Shown: positions 12,711 to 20,375 of the stretch, piece by piece
How positions within the stretch are numbered: the first letter of the stretch is position 1
Layout of the letters: every line of letters starts with the position of its first letter
IMG/VR virus record: IMGVR_UViG_3300047564_004667
Span: 1-25,765 of that record
Reading direction: 5' to 3' (one strand)
DNA from: a virus
Length of the DNA: 25,765 nt
The notes under the pieces: model-generated
What the model was told of the DNA's origin: nothing
Database searches by the model: none
Seen by the model: the letters and a program-made list of their open reading frames with translations, nothing else
Program-made: the position numbers and the translations under genes

Positions 12711-15575
12711 ATGTCTGATGTAACTACTGGTTCTACTTTTAATCCTCAATTTTTTGTCAATCCCCCTTGGTGGTTAGGCAGAGTAGAAACAAAAGAATCT
12801 TGGCAAGACAATATTGAAGCAGAAACATTTACAAATATTTCCTCCATTAAAGGATGGGGGCATAGATATAAAGTAAGAGTTTTTAATTGGCACACTGGGG
12901 ACTTAGATAAACTTCCACCAGAACAGATGGCATTCTGTCAGGTGATAATGCCTGTCACTGCTGGTTCTGGGCACGGTGGAGCATCAGTAACTCCATCCAT
13001 AGAACCAGGATCTGTGGTCTTTGGATTCTTTATGGATGGAATGGCAGGACAGGAAGGTTATATTGTTGGTGTTGTAGGAAATTCAAATAACAATGTTCCA
13101 AAGGAAAGAGGAGTTGTTCCTCCACCTCCACCATCTCCCCCTAATGGTCCTGGAAGTTTATCAAACACTGTTCTGCCTCCAGACGTTGATAATTTAAGTA
13201 TTCCTCAACTATCAAGACTTCTTAATCCCGCAAGAACCCCAACCAGAGAAGAATTTAATGCTGCTTCTAAAGCAAGATCTGAAGCAAGAGCAAAAGGACT
13301 TCCCCCACAAGAAGTAGAAAGACAAGTCTTAGTTGCTACTGCAAAAGCTTCAAGACAAGCAGCAACACAACCTCCAGGAAATTGTAATCAAGGATATCAA
13401 CAATTTAATAATACATTCAGTGATTCAAATAAAGCACCAGCATATGTTCCTGATAATTTAAATGTTTATAATGTCCCTCTACAAGTTACTGAGGGTCTTC
13501 ACTTAACTACATTAGCTTGGGACACTCAGGATCAAGATAAAAAGGTAAAACGACCTTTAAGAAATGCTTGTGAAGGTAGTGATTCTGATCTTCAAGGAAT
13601 TGCAAAAGTTATTAATAATTTAATAGCACAGGCAGATCAAGTTAAGAGACTTGCTGGTGAAGTTTCTTTAGCAGCAGCTTCTATACAATCACAATTAAAT
13701 AGTATAATTCAAGCAGCATCTAGTTTTATTTCTTCATATATGACCAATTTACTTGGTCTTATATTAGAACAATTAGAAGTTGAGATTACAAATCTTTTAC
13801 AAAAAGAAGTAATTCCATTTCTTTTCCCAAGTGAAAGACCAACATATAATAACATTGTATCAGAAGCAATTGAAATTCTTTCTTGTATCTTTAAAAAGAT
13901 AATTTCATCTCTTGTTCCTACATTTGCGAAGTTGCTTACTGATTCAATTGAAAAATTAGTTAGTGGTCCAGTTTGTGCAGTTCAGCAATTACTTTCTGAT
14001 TTTTTAAATCCAATCTTAGGAGAAATAACTTCTGCTCTTTCTGGAGTTCTTGGAGCAATTGGCAACATTGCTTCTATAGTTGCTTCTGCTTTTGATATTT
14101 TATCTGGAATATTAAAGTTCTTTCTTTGTGAGGAGGATCAAAGTTGCCCAGAATATGATGAAATTGATTTGGCAGGTCCAGCAAAACCTGCTATACAAAT
14201 TGGAGATTTTTCTTCTGAGATTATTAAAACACTTGCTCCTCCAGGAAAAACTCCCGCAAGAGCCGTAAATTGTGAAGTTGGTCCAGTTCTTTGCGGTCCA
14301 CCCACAGTTAATTTCTTAGGAGGGGGAGGTTCTGGAGCAATAGTAAATCCAATTGTAAGTTCAAATTCATCAATTATTGGTTTTGATATTATTAATCCTG
14401 GATCATTTACTTCTACTCCCACAATTAGTCTTCAGGATGCTTGTGGAAATGGAGCAGGAGGTTCTTTTAAAGCAATAATGGAACCTGATGAAGAAAATCC
14501 TGGTAAGTTAAAACTAAAAAATATTGCAGTAAAATCTCCTGGAACTGGATATTTACAGAAACCTGATGGTAGTATGGGAGGTGATGGATTTACTTGGAAG
14601 CAACCTGATGAAGGATACATTAGAACCCGAGATGGTAGATATAGAATTGTCGGAATTAATAAACCAGTAGTTTTAAATCCAGGAGATGTTTATTATCCTC
14701 CAGTTGGACCACCAGAAACTGTACCTCTTAAGTTTAATAAGTTTGAAGTAAATATAGAGCAAACAGTGGCATCTGAAGAAGAACCAATTCAGATGAAAAT
14801 TACTAACCTTGAAGGGGAATCTAAAAAATATTATGGATTTATTTCTAATAATCAACTATCTTTGAATACTATTCCAAATAGAATTGCTAGAGGAGGATCT
14901 ACAGTTGTTGGAGAAGATGTTATTGAAGGAACAATTATAGTTCTAGATCAAAGTATAGGAATAGGAACCACTGGAAATCTAGGTATAGGAACCACTGGAA
15001 ATCTAGGTATAGGAACCACCGGAAACAATCTAGGTATAGGAACCACCGGAAACAATCTAGGTATAGGAACCACCGGAAACAATCTAGGTATATCAACTGA
15101 CACTTCAGGAATAGGAACTGACAGAAAGACTATTGATCTTCCACTTCTCCCAGTAAAACCACCAAATATACCAGTAGTAAATGACTTTGCAATAACAGAT
15201 TCTTCTGAAGAAGGTGGGGGTAAAGTCTCTTATAATGTAGTATTGTGCGTAGAAGAGATTGAGGTTCTTCAAAGTGGATACGGATACAGACCAGAAGATG
15301 AACTCATTATTACACCTAGCAATGGTGTTGTTGCAAAACCAATAATTAATGAGTATGGACAAATCACTGGTGTTAGAGTGTTAAATAGTGGTTGTGGTTT
15401 TGATGATATTCCAGAAATCAAAACAAATTCTTCTACGGGATTTAATGCTTTACTTGCTCCAATACTTACAGTGAAGAGATTATCTAAAGATGAAGAGTTT
15501 GATGTTCCAAAAGATTCAAGAGTTATTAACGTAGTTGATTGCACTGGATGTATAAAATGCTCAGGAGGAAATTAG
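12711..15575 (+). CDS. 5: gp5-type baseplate hub protein with N-terminal OB fold, no lysozyme domain
   Basis: The 954-residue product begins like T4 gp5: 'WWLGRVE', a beta-rich part, then 'LPPEQMAFCQVIMPVTAGSG' and 'EPGSVVFGFFMDGMAGQEGYIVG' (to about residue 125). This is the OB-fold of the hub. A Pro-rich linker follows (140-150). T4 gp5 has its lysozyme next; here there is instead a helical, hydrophobic region (about 293-475). After it come several beta units of the pattern 'IxVxNxGxGYxxxPxIxI' (about 535-600 and 840-915), a tandem Gly-Ile-Gly-Thr-Thr-Gly-Asn repeat (750-792) and a C-terminal C944-x2-C947-x2-C950 cluster. The lysozyme seems to be carried by the tape-measure-like protein, and a beta-helix by the next gene. 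It would bind gp27 in the hub. Confidence 0.82.
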   Translation: MSDVTTGSTFNPQFFVNPPWWLGRVETKESWQDNIEAETFTNISSIKGWGHRYKVRVFNWHTGDLDKLPPEQMAFCQVIMPVTAGSGHGGASVTPSIEPGSVVFGFFMDGMAGQEGYIVGVVGNSNNNVPKERGVVPPPPPSPPNGPGSLSNTVLPPDVDNLSIPQLSRLLNPARTPTREEFNAASKARSEARAKGLPPQEVERQVLVATAKASRQAATQPPGNCNQGYQQFNNTFSDSNKAPAYVPDNLNVYNVPLQVTEGLHLTTLAWDTQDQDKKVKRPLRNACEGSDSDLQGIAKVINNLIAQADQVKRLAGEVSLAAASIQSQLNSIIQAASSFISSYMTNLLGLILEQLEVEITNLLQKEVIPFLFPSERPTYNNIVSEAIEILSCIFKKIISSLVPTFAKLLTDSIEKLVSGPVCAVQQLLSDFLNPILGEITSALSGVLGAIGNIASIVASAFDILSGILKFFLCEEDQSCPEYDEIDLAGPAKPAIQIGDFSSEIIKTLAPPGKTPARAVNCEVGPVLCGPPTVNFLGGGGSGAIVNPIVSSNSSIIGFDIINPGSFTSTPTISLQDACGNGAGGSFKAIMEPDEENPGKLKLKNIAVKSPGTGYLQKPDGSMGGDGFTWKQPDEGYIRTRDGRYRIVGINKPVVLNPGDVYYPPVGPPETVPLKFNKFEVNIEQTVASEEEPIQMKITNLEGESKKYYGFISNNQLSLNTIPNRIARGGSTVVGEDVIEGTIIVLDQSIGIGTTGNLGIGTTGNLGIGTTGNNLGIGTTGNNLGIGTTGNNLGISTDTSGIGTDRKTIDLPLLPVKPPNIPVVNDFAITDSSEEGGGKVSYNVVLCVEEIEVLQSGYGYRPEDELIITPSNGVVAKPIINEYGQITGVRVLNSGCGFDDIPEIKTNSSTGFNALLAPILTVKRLSKDEEFDVPKDSRVINVVDCTGCIKCSGGN
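14958..15086 (+). repeat. Tandem repeat, two 24-bp and three 27-bp units
   Basis: Units begin at 14958, 14982, 15006, 15033 and 15060. The first two encode GIGTTGNL (8 residues), the last three GIGTTGNNL (9 residues). The three 27-bp units are identical to each other. The array is in frame in gene 5, so copy-number change would not break the gene. Confidence 0.96.
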
Positions 15576-15578
15576 TAA

Positions 15579-16160
15579 ATGTCAAAAAATTATGAAACTA
15601 AAGATATAAGAACTAAAGATGGTGCCTTAAGATTTGGTCATATACATAAAGATCAAGTTAAGTCATCAATTCTTTTACAGGGGCAGGGAGGACTTGAATA
15701 CATCACTATAGATCAAACAGATCCAAGATCTGGTTGGATTACAAATAGATGTAGGGGAAGATATAATATTAAGTGCGGAGACAATATTGAAAAAGGTCAA
15801 CCTGCATTTTGGTTAGATGCTGCTAATGGGGACATTGTAATTTCTACCCGTGGAAGAATTAGAATGGAAGCAGAAAACATTGACCTCATTGCATATGGGC
15901 CCGATAATAATAATGGCAATGTTAATATAAATGCTTCTCAAAAAATAAATATTATGGGCAAAGATGTTGAACTTAATGGGAAACATTCTTCAAGTTTATA
16001 CACTAATGGATCTATGCAAATTACTTGCACTAATATATTGAAAATGTATACAGGAGAAATGCAGAGTGTAACCTCTGCAAGTGCAATTAAACCTCCAATT
16101 GAATTTGAAAAATCTATTGTTGAAAGAGCATTACCATCATTTCCATTTAATTTATTTTAA
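15579..16160 (+). CDS. Beta-helical spike-like protein (gp5 C-terminal needle type)
   Basis: The 193-residue product consists of short, regularly spaced beta strands: 'ILLQGQGGLEYITIDQ', 'GDIVISTRGRIRMEAENIDLIAYG', 'GNVNINASQKINIMGKDVELNG', 'GSMQITCTNILKMYTGE'. This pattern fits the triple-stranded beta-helix of T4 gp5 C-terminal domains and VgrG needles. It follows gene 5 with a 3-nt gap and a good Shine-Dalgarno (GGAGG inside the end of gene 5). I infer that it supplies the membrane-piercing needle as a separate chain, or stabilises one. There is no signal peptide or membrane segment. A short fibre protein is the alternative. Confidence 0.6.
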   Translation: MSKNYETKDIRTKDGALRFGHIHKDQVKSSILLQGQGGLEYITIDQTDPRSGWITNRCRGRYNIKCGDNIEKGQPAFWLDAANGDIVISTRGRIRMEAENIDLIAYGPDNNNGNVNINASQKINIMGKDVELNGKHSSSLYTNGSMQITCTNILKMYTGEMQSVTSASAIKPPIEFEKSIVERALPSFPFNLF

Positions 16161-16175
16161 TAAAGAGGCAAGTTT

Positions 16176-16970
16176 ATGGCAACTTTTGATGATATCTATG
16201 TAAAAGGGCAATTTTTTAATGTTAAAGATCCAGTAGGACCAGAAATATTAGGAAGAGGACCATTAAAAATACAAGGATCTTCATATACACAAGGCCCAGC
16301 AATTATTGGAAATCACGCAACATTTCCAAATGTTTGGGCATCATGCATGATTTCTCCTTTAACAAATAGTGATTCTCCTCCTGCAGTTATTCCAGGAGTT
16401 CTTCAAGCTGGATGTGTTCCTATTAATAATTCTCCATACTCACTTGCAGTAATTGGAGATGCTGCAGTTTTTCAAAACTTAGATGTTAATTTAAGTGTAA
16501 ATGCAGGATTATTAGTTAGAGCAGGCGCGTTAGTTATTTCTTCTGGTGATGTTTGGGCATTTTGTGGTGATGATAAATTATCTGCAAAGAAAAACTTTGA
16601 TATTCCTCATCCTACAAAAGAAGGTTGGAGATTAAGGCATACCTGCCCAGAAGCACCTTCTAATGATGTGTATGTACGTGGAAGAGTTACAAATAAGACA
16701 GTGATCCAACTTCCAGAGTATTGGAAAACTTTTGTTGACACTCAATCAATTACAGTGTCTTTAACCCCTGTTGGTGCTCATCAGGATGTAATTGTAAAAA
16801 GAATTGATAAAACTCAAATACATCTTCAAGCAAAAGGGGGAATGCCTATTGATTGTTTTTATCATGTTTATGGAACAAGAACTGATGGGGAAGATCTTAT
16901 TCCCGAATATCAAGGCTTGACACCAGATGATTATCCAGGAGATAATAGTGAATATAATATAAACACATAA
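16176..16970 (+). CDS. Structural/tail-fibre protein with conserved C-terminal 'HPTKEGWRLRHT' module
   Basis: The 264-residue product has a beta-rich N-terminal half with 'GPAIIGNHATFPNVWASCMI' and 'GLLVRAGALVISSGDVWAF', probably a short beta-helical shaft. Residues 142-240 contain 'FDIPHPTKEGWRLRHTCPE', 'VYVRGRV', 'IQLPEYW', 'ITVSLTPVGAHQDV' and 'CFYHVYGTRTD'. This is a compact module I recognise as common at the ends of marine phage fibres and structural proteins. The Shine-Dalgarno AAAGAGG is 12 nt before the ATG. It follows the spike-like gene and precedes the oxygenase by 1 nt (TAATATG), so the two are translationally coupled. Whether it is a tail fibre, a spike tip or a baseplate ornament cannot be told. 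Confidence 0.62.
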   Translation: MATFDDIYVKGQFFNVKDPVGPEILGRGPLKIQGSSYTQGPAIIGNHATFPNVWASCMISPLTNSDSPPAVIPGVLQAGCVPINNSPYSLAVIGDAAVFQNLDVNLSVNAGLLVRAGALVISSGDVWAFCGDDKLSAKKNFDIPHPTKEGWRLRHTCPEAPSNDVYVRGRVTNKTVIQLPEYWKTFVDTQSITVSLTPVGAHQDVIVKRIDKTQIHLQAKGGMPIDCFYHVYGTRTDGEDLIPEYQGLTPDDYPGDNSEYNINT

Positions 16971-16971
16971 T

Positions 16972-17640
16972 ATGAAAGTTCATGAGGTATTTCCTATATT
17001 AGTTGCTCAAGATATAGTAGAAGCACATCGAGAATTTAAAGATAAATATTTTGAAGAATTAAAAAAATTATGGTTTAATGGTTATGAAAATGAAACTCCA
17101 GAAAATTCTGGAAAATGTTCTTTGCATTTGAATTGTAATTATCACATTCTTTTCAAATCTTTAAAAGAAAGTATATGCAATTACTTGAATTTATTAGAAG
17201 TAGATCATAATAAATTGAATATCAACTTTATAAAATCCTGGGTGGGATATCATAATAAAGATATCCCTCAATTAAAACCTCACATACATAATGGTTCAGA
17301 TATTTCTTTTTGTTATTATTTGTCTTCTGATGATACTTCGGATAAATTTTGTGTTCATAGTTCAACCAATTTAAATGAAGTATCTGGAAATATCTTTGAG
17401 ACAAGCAACAAATATAATTTAATTAAAAAGTTTAATAAGTATAACTGTGGAAACTATACAATAACACCTCACGAAGGAACAGTTGTAATATTTCCAAGTA
17501 ATCTATCACATTCTACTCTGAAAAAAGAAAATTTAAATGATAGATATGTAATTGCTGGTGATGTTAAATTATGTTTAAAACCAGAATACAATTTACACCA
17601 CCAATCTATGCCCCATCCAAGTCTTTGGTTATCATTATAG
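16972..17640 (+). CDS. 2OG-Fe(II) oxygenase family protein
   Basis: The 222-residue product has the features of a 2-oxoglutarate/Fe(II) dioxygenase of the family seen in many cyanophages. An N-terminal 'HEVFPILVAQD' leads in. The metal site is in 'KPHIHNGSDISFCYYLSS' (H104/H106, D110), with a distal H180 in 'GTVVIFPSNLSHST' and the 2OG-binding R191 in 'DRYVIAGD', 11 residues after H180. These enzymes hydroxylate proteins, nucleic acids or small molecules; the substrate cannot be read from the sequence. Its start is 1 nt from the stop of a fibre-type gene and it is embedded in fibre genes. Modification of a virion protein is therefore one possibility. I see no unusual composition. Confidence 0.75.
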   Translation: MKVHEVFPILVAQDIVEAHREFKDKYFEELKKLWFNGYENETPENSGKCSLHLNCNYHILFKSLKESICNYLNLLEVDHNKLNINFIKSWVGYHNKDIPQLKPHIHNGSDISFCYYLSSDDTSDKFCVHSSTNLNEVSGNIFETSNKYNLIKKFNKYNCGNYTITPHEGTVVIFPSNLSHSTLKKENLNDRYVIAGDVKLCLKPEYNLHHQSMPHPSLWLSL

Positions 17641-17650
17641 GAGAGTTAAA

Positions 17651-18118
17651 ATGTCTGTAGGTATTGCATCAACTGAAATTAGTGGGTTTATTACCCAAGA
17701 AGTACCTAAAAGACCAGAAACCAATGATCCATTTACTATCAATGATGATGGTACAATTGATTTGGATCTTAACGGGCAAGCAATAATAAGGGAAACTTTA
17801 CAAGTAGATCAAGATTTGCAAGTTTTAGGTAATGCAGATGTTGATGGGAATTTAATTGTTGATAGTAAAATTGGAATTGGAACTACTCAACCTCAACAAG
17901 AATTAGATGTTGCTGGCAGTATAAAAATAGATAAAAATATCTATGACTCTGTAAATATGCCAGCCAAAAATGGATATCTTTTATCTGTAGATCAAAATGG
18001 TATACGTTGGATTCCTGCTATTACTGACCCCATAGGTAACGGAATTGAAGAGATTCTTGGAATTGGAACTGCTGGAATCTTTGTTCTCGATGAAGGAGTT
18101 CCTCTTTATCCTAGTTAA
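17651..18118 (+). CDS. Short fibre-like structural protein
   Basis: The 155-residue product has 'TIDLDLNGQAIIRETLQVDQDLQVLGNADVDGNLIVD', a run of alternating strands, then 'IGIGTTQPQQELDVAGSIKI', the 'GIGTxxPxxxLDVxGxI' phrase common in tail fibres. It ends with 'NGYLLSVDQNGIRWIP', also shared with other fibres in this window (compare 'GVLWIDKGIGG' and 'GVSWRPPG'). No membrane segments. The Shine-Dalgarno GGAGAG is 5 nt before the ATG. It probably forms a trimeric beta shaft or an adaptor for longer fibres. A late promoter follows it, so it ends a transcription unit or lies in the middle of an overlapping one. Confidence 0.6.
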   Translation: MSVGIASTEISGFITQEVPKRPETNDPFTINDDGTIDLDLNGQAIIRETLQVDQDLQVLGNADVDGNLIVDSKIGIGTTQPQQELDVAGSIKIDKNIYDSVNMPAKNGYLLSVDQNGIRWIPAITDPIGNGIEEILGIGTAGIFVLDEGVPLYPS

Positions 18119-18120
18119 TA

Positions 18121-18130
18121 CTCATAAATA
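18121..18130 (+). promoter_or_regulatory. Late promoter of the fibre gene cluster
   Basis: CTCATAAATA, identical to the sites at 2934 and 4191, ends 30 nt before the ATG at 18160. It stands in the 41-nt gap after the previous stop codon. No terminator hairpin is seen in the gap. Confidence 0.75.
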
Positions 18131-18159
18131 TTTAATATCAAAATTGATAAAATGATAAG

Positions 18160-20373
18160 ATGACAAGATTTTATATTCAAGACCAAGGAGTATTTATTCC
18201 AACTAATGATCTAGCTCAAGCATTTGCAGCTCTTAATTTTAAACAAATAAACAGTCTTGGAGTAGGAACAGATACTTTAATACCAATAGTTAATCCAGAT
18301 AATCCAAATTGGATTGCTGATATTCAAACTCAAGACTTGTGGGGATTTTCTGGATCTGGAAATTCTGCTTCAATTTATAGATTAACTAATGTTGGAATAG
18401 GTATTGCTAATCCGACATTCAAATTAGATATATCTGGAACTTTACATGCAACTCAGGGAGTTCAATTTGACTCAACATTGAATGTAAATGGTGCCACAAC
18501 ACTTAATAGTACATTAGATGTAGATGGTGCCACAACACTTAATAGTACATTAGATGTAGATAGTGCCACAACACTTAATAGTACATTAGATGTAGATAGT
18601 GCCACAACACTTAATAGTACATTAGATGTAGATGGAGAATCTGTTTTTAATGATACTGTAGAACTTAATTCATCTTTGATTGATATTAATGGTGAAATTG
18701 CTGGACCTTCTGTAGGAAAAACAGATTATCGTTTATCATCTGTAGGCACTGGAGTTTCTTGGAGACCCCCTGGAGTAGAAACTCAAAATACCATTTGGGT
18801 TACAAAGGATGGTGATGATTCAAATAGTGGACTTTTAGAAGGTGATGCAAAAGCAACTGTAGGTGCCGCAGCTTCTATAGCTCAACCTGGAGATACTATT
18901 GTAATTCGTCCTGGAATCTATAGTGAAAATAATCCAATTGGACTTCGCACAGATGTTACCGTAACAGGGCAAGATTTAAGACTAGTTACTATTAGACCTA
19001 TTAATACAAATAGAGATGTTTTTCATGTTAGAAGAGGGTGCCTGATTGAAAATATAAATTTTGCTGGGTCTAGTGTATCAGTAGATCATACTGGATGTGC
19101 TGCAGTTGCATTTCCACCAACAACTCCATCAAATTATGCAAGATCAGGATATATTGCTCCAGGACCTGCAAATGCTGGTTCTACTGGAAGATGGAGAAGT
19201 CCTTATATTAGAAACTGTACAAACTTTATGACCAAAAGTATTGGCATGAAGATTGACGGCAACCATGCAACAGCAACAAATTTAGGAAATGATCTTAAAT
19301 GTATGGTATGTGACTCATTCACTCAATATAATGAAAGTGGAATTGGAGTATCAATTACAAATAATGGTTATGCTCAATTAGTTTCTATTTTCACTATTAA
19401 TTGTGATATTGGAATTTATTGTGATAGTGGAGGATCTTGTGACTTAACGAATTCCAACTCTTCATTTGGAAATTATGGATTATATGCAGTTGGCATCGGG
19501 TCTACGGAATTTACTGGAACTGTTGGAACTTATCCCCCAACAAGAAGTGAAGCAGGAGTTGATGCTGAAAGTGATATAGTTACTTTTGAGAATGTTGGAA
19601 ACTCAAGAAGACCTTATGATGGTCAAGCATTATTTTTTAAAATAGATCTAAGTAATTATCCGGATGCTGATGGATCTGGAGTAATTCAAGAACCTATGAC
19701 TGAAGTTCAAGAGATTAAAGTATTAAATGGTGGATCGGGATTTAGTGCTGGATCTCCTCCAACAGTTATTATTCGGGATTCTAGTGATTTATCTCAACAA
19801 CCAAAAGGTCCTCAAGGTATTATTGCAGAATTAAGTCCAACTATTGATGAGGTTACTGGTAGTATTGTAGCAATTGATGTTATTAATAGTGGAAGAAATT
19901 ATCTTTCTTCTCAAAATTTAGAAGTTTTTGTTGATGGAGGAGATTTAGTTGGAGTAAATGCAGTTGTAGTTACAAAACCAATTTATTATACAGTAGATAC
20001 TGCAACGGAAAATTCTTCCGGTATTACTACCGTAACATTTAATGAATTTATTCCTTATGAATTATTTGGAGGAGAACAAGTATCATTTAGAAGAATTAGT
20101 AGAATACTTACAAGTTCTCACTCTTTTGAATATATTGGTACTGGAGTAGACATAAATAACTCGACTCCATTCCAAGGAGGTGTCCCAATTAAAGCAAATG
20201 AAATAGTTGCATTGGACGGGGCACAAATTCCATTTACTAGCACAGATCAAAAAGGTAATTTTGATATTGGTGAAGGATTCCAAATCAACCAACCAACATC
20301 AACAATTAGAGGAAGAGATTTTAGTAAAGCAATACAAGCAGAAGTCACACCATTAATTCTAGCATTGAGGTAA
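18160..20373 (+). CDS. Large tail-fibre protein with beta-helix and repeat shaft
   Basis: The 737-residue product has several parts. An N-terminal head (1-80) includes 'VGIGIANPTFKLDISGTLHA'. A repeat shaft (about 105-160) is made of 12-residue units GATTLNSTLDVD. Residues 205-450 form a right-handed beta-helix-like region beginning 'IWVTKDGDDSNSGLLEGDA' and 'AQPGDTIVIRPGIYSENNPI', the phrasing of pectate-lyase-type folds, with many short strands. The C-terminal part (from about 510) has 'IKVLNGGSGF' and 'IDVINSGRNYLSS', a beta unit also present in the gp5-type protein. Such beta-helices bind or cut polysaccharide, but no catalytic residues are evident. It probably recognises the cell surface. 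A 2-nt gap separates it from the next gene. Confidence 0.68.
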   Translation: MTRFYIQDQGVFIPTNDLAQAFAALNFKQINSLGVGTDTLIPIVNPDNPNWIADIQTQDLWGFSGSGNSASIYRLTNVGIGIANPTFKLDISGTLHATQGVQFDSTLNVNGATTLNSTLDVDGATTLNSTLDVDSATTLNSTLDVDSATTLNSTLDVDGESVFNDTVELNSSLIDINGEIAGPSVGKTDYRLSSVGTGVSWRPPGVETQNTIWVTKDGDDSNSGLLEGDAKATVGAAASIAQPGDTIVIRPGIYSENNPIGLRTDVTVTGQDLRLVTIRPINTNRDVFHVRRGCLIENINFAGSSVSVDHTGCAAVAFPPTTPSNYARSGYIAPGPANAGSTGRWRSPYIRNCTNFMTKSIGMKIDGNHATATNLGNDLKCMVCDSFTQYNESGIGVSITNNGYAQLVSIFTINCDIGIYCDSGGSCDLTNSNSSFGNYGLYAVGIGSTEFTGTVGTYPPTRSEAGVDAESDIVTFENVGNSRRPYDGQALFFKIDLSNYPDADGSGVIQEPMTEVQEIKVLNGGSGFSAGSPPTVIIRDSSDLSQQPKGPQGIIAELSPTIDEVTGSIVAIDVINSGRNYLSSQNLEVFVDGGDLVGVNAVVVTKPIYYTVDTATENSSGITTVTFNEFIPYELFGGEQVSFRRISRILTSSHSFEYIGTGVDINNSTPFQGGVPIKANEIVALDGAQIPFTSTDQKGNFDIGEGFQINQPTSTIRGRDFSKAIQAEVTPLILALR
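18490..18633 (+). repeat. Four tandem 36-bp repeats in fibre gene
   Basis: Units start at 18490, 18526, 18562 and 18598; the period is exactly 36 bp (12 residues). Units 1-2 begin GGTGCC and units 3-4 AGTGCC (Gly to Ser); otherwise they are almost identical. A degenerate half-unit precedes the array (from about 18472). Confidence 0.97.
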
Positions 20374-20375
20374 AT

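Noticed and set aside
14958-15086. Short regular repeats as an origin or iteron array
   Set aside because: In frame, coding for GIGTTGN(N)L in a hub protein, with neither AT-rich melting region nor replication gene beside it.
14138-15544. Several minus-strand ORFs opposite gp5
   Set aside because: They mirror the Gly/Pro-rich coding sequence of the plus strand and have no independent start signals or recognisable domains.
18490-18633. CRISPR-like array of 36-bp repeats
   Set aside because: The units are directly contiguous with no spacers and lie in frame in a fibre gene; a coding tandem repeat explains them.
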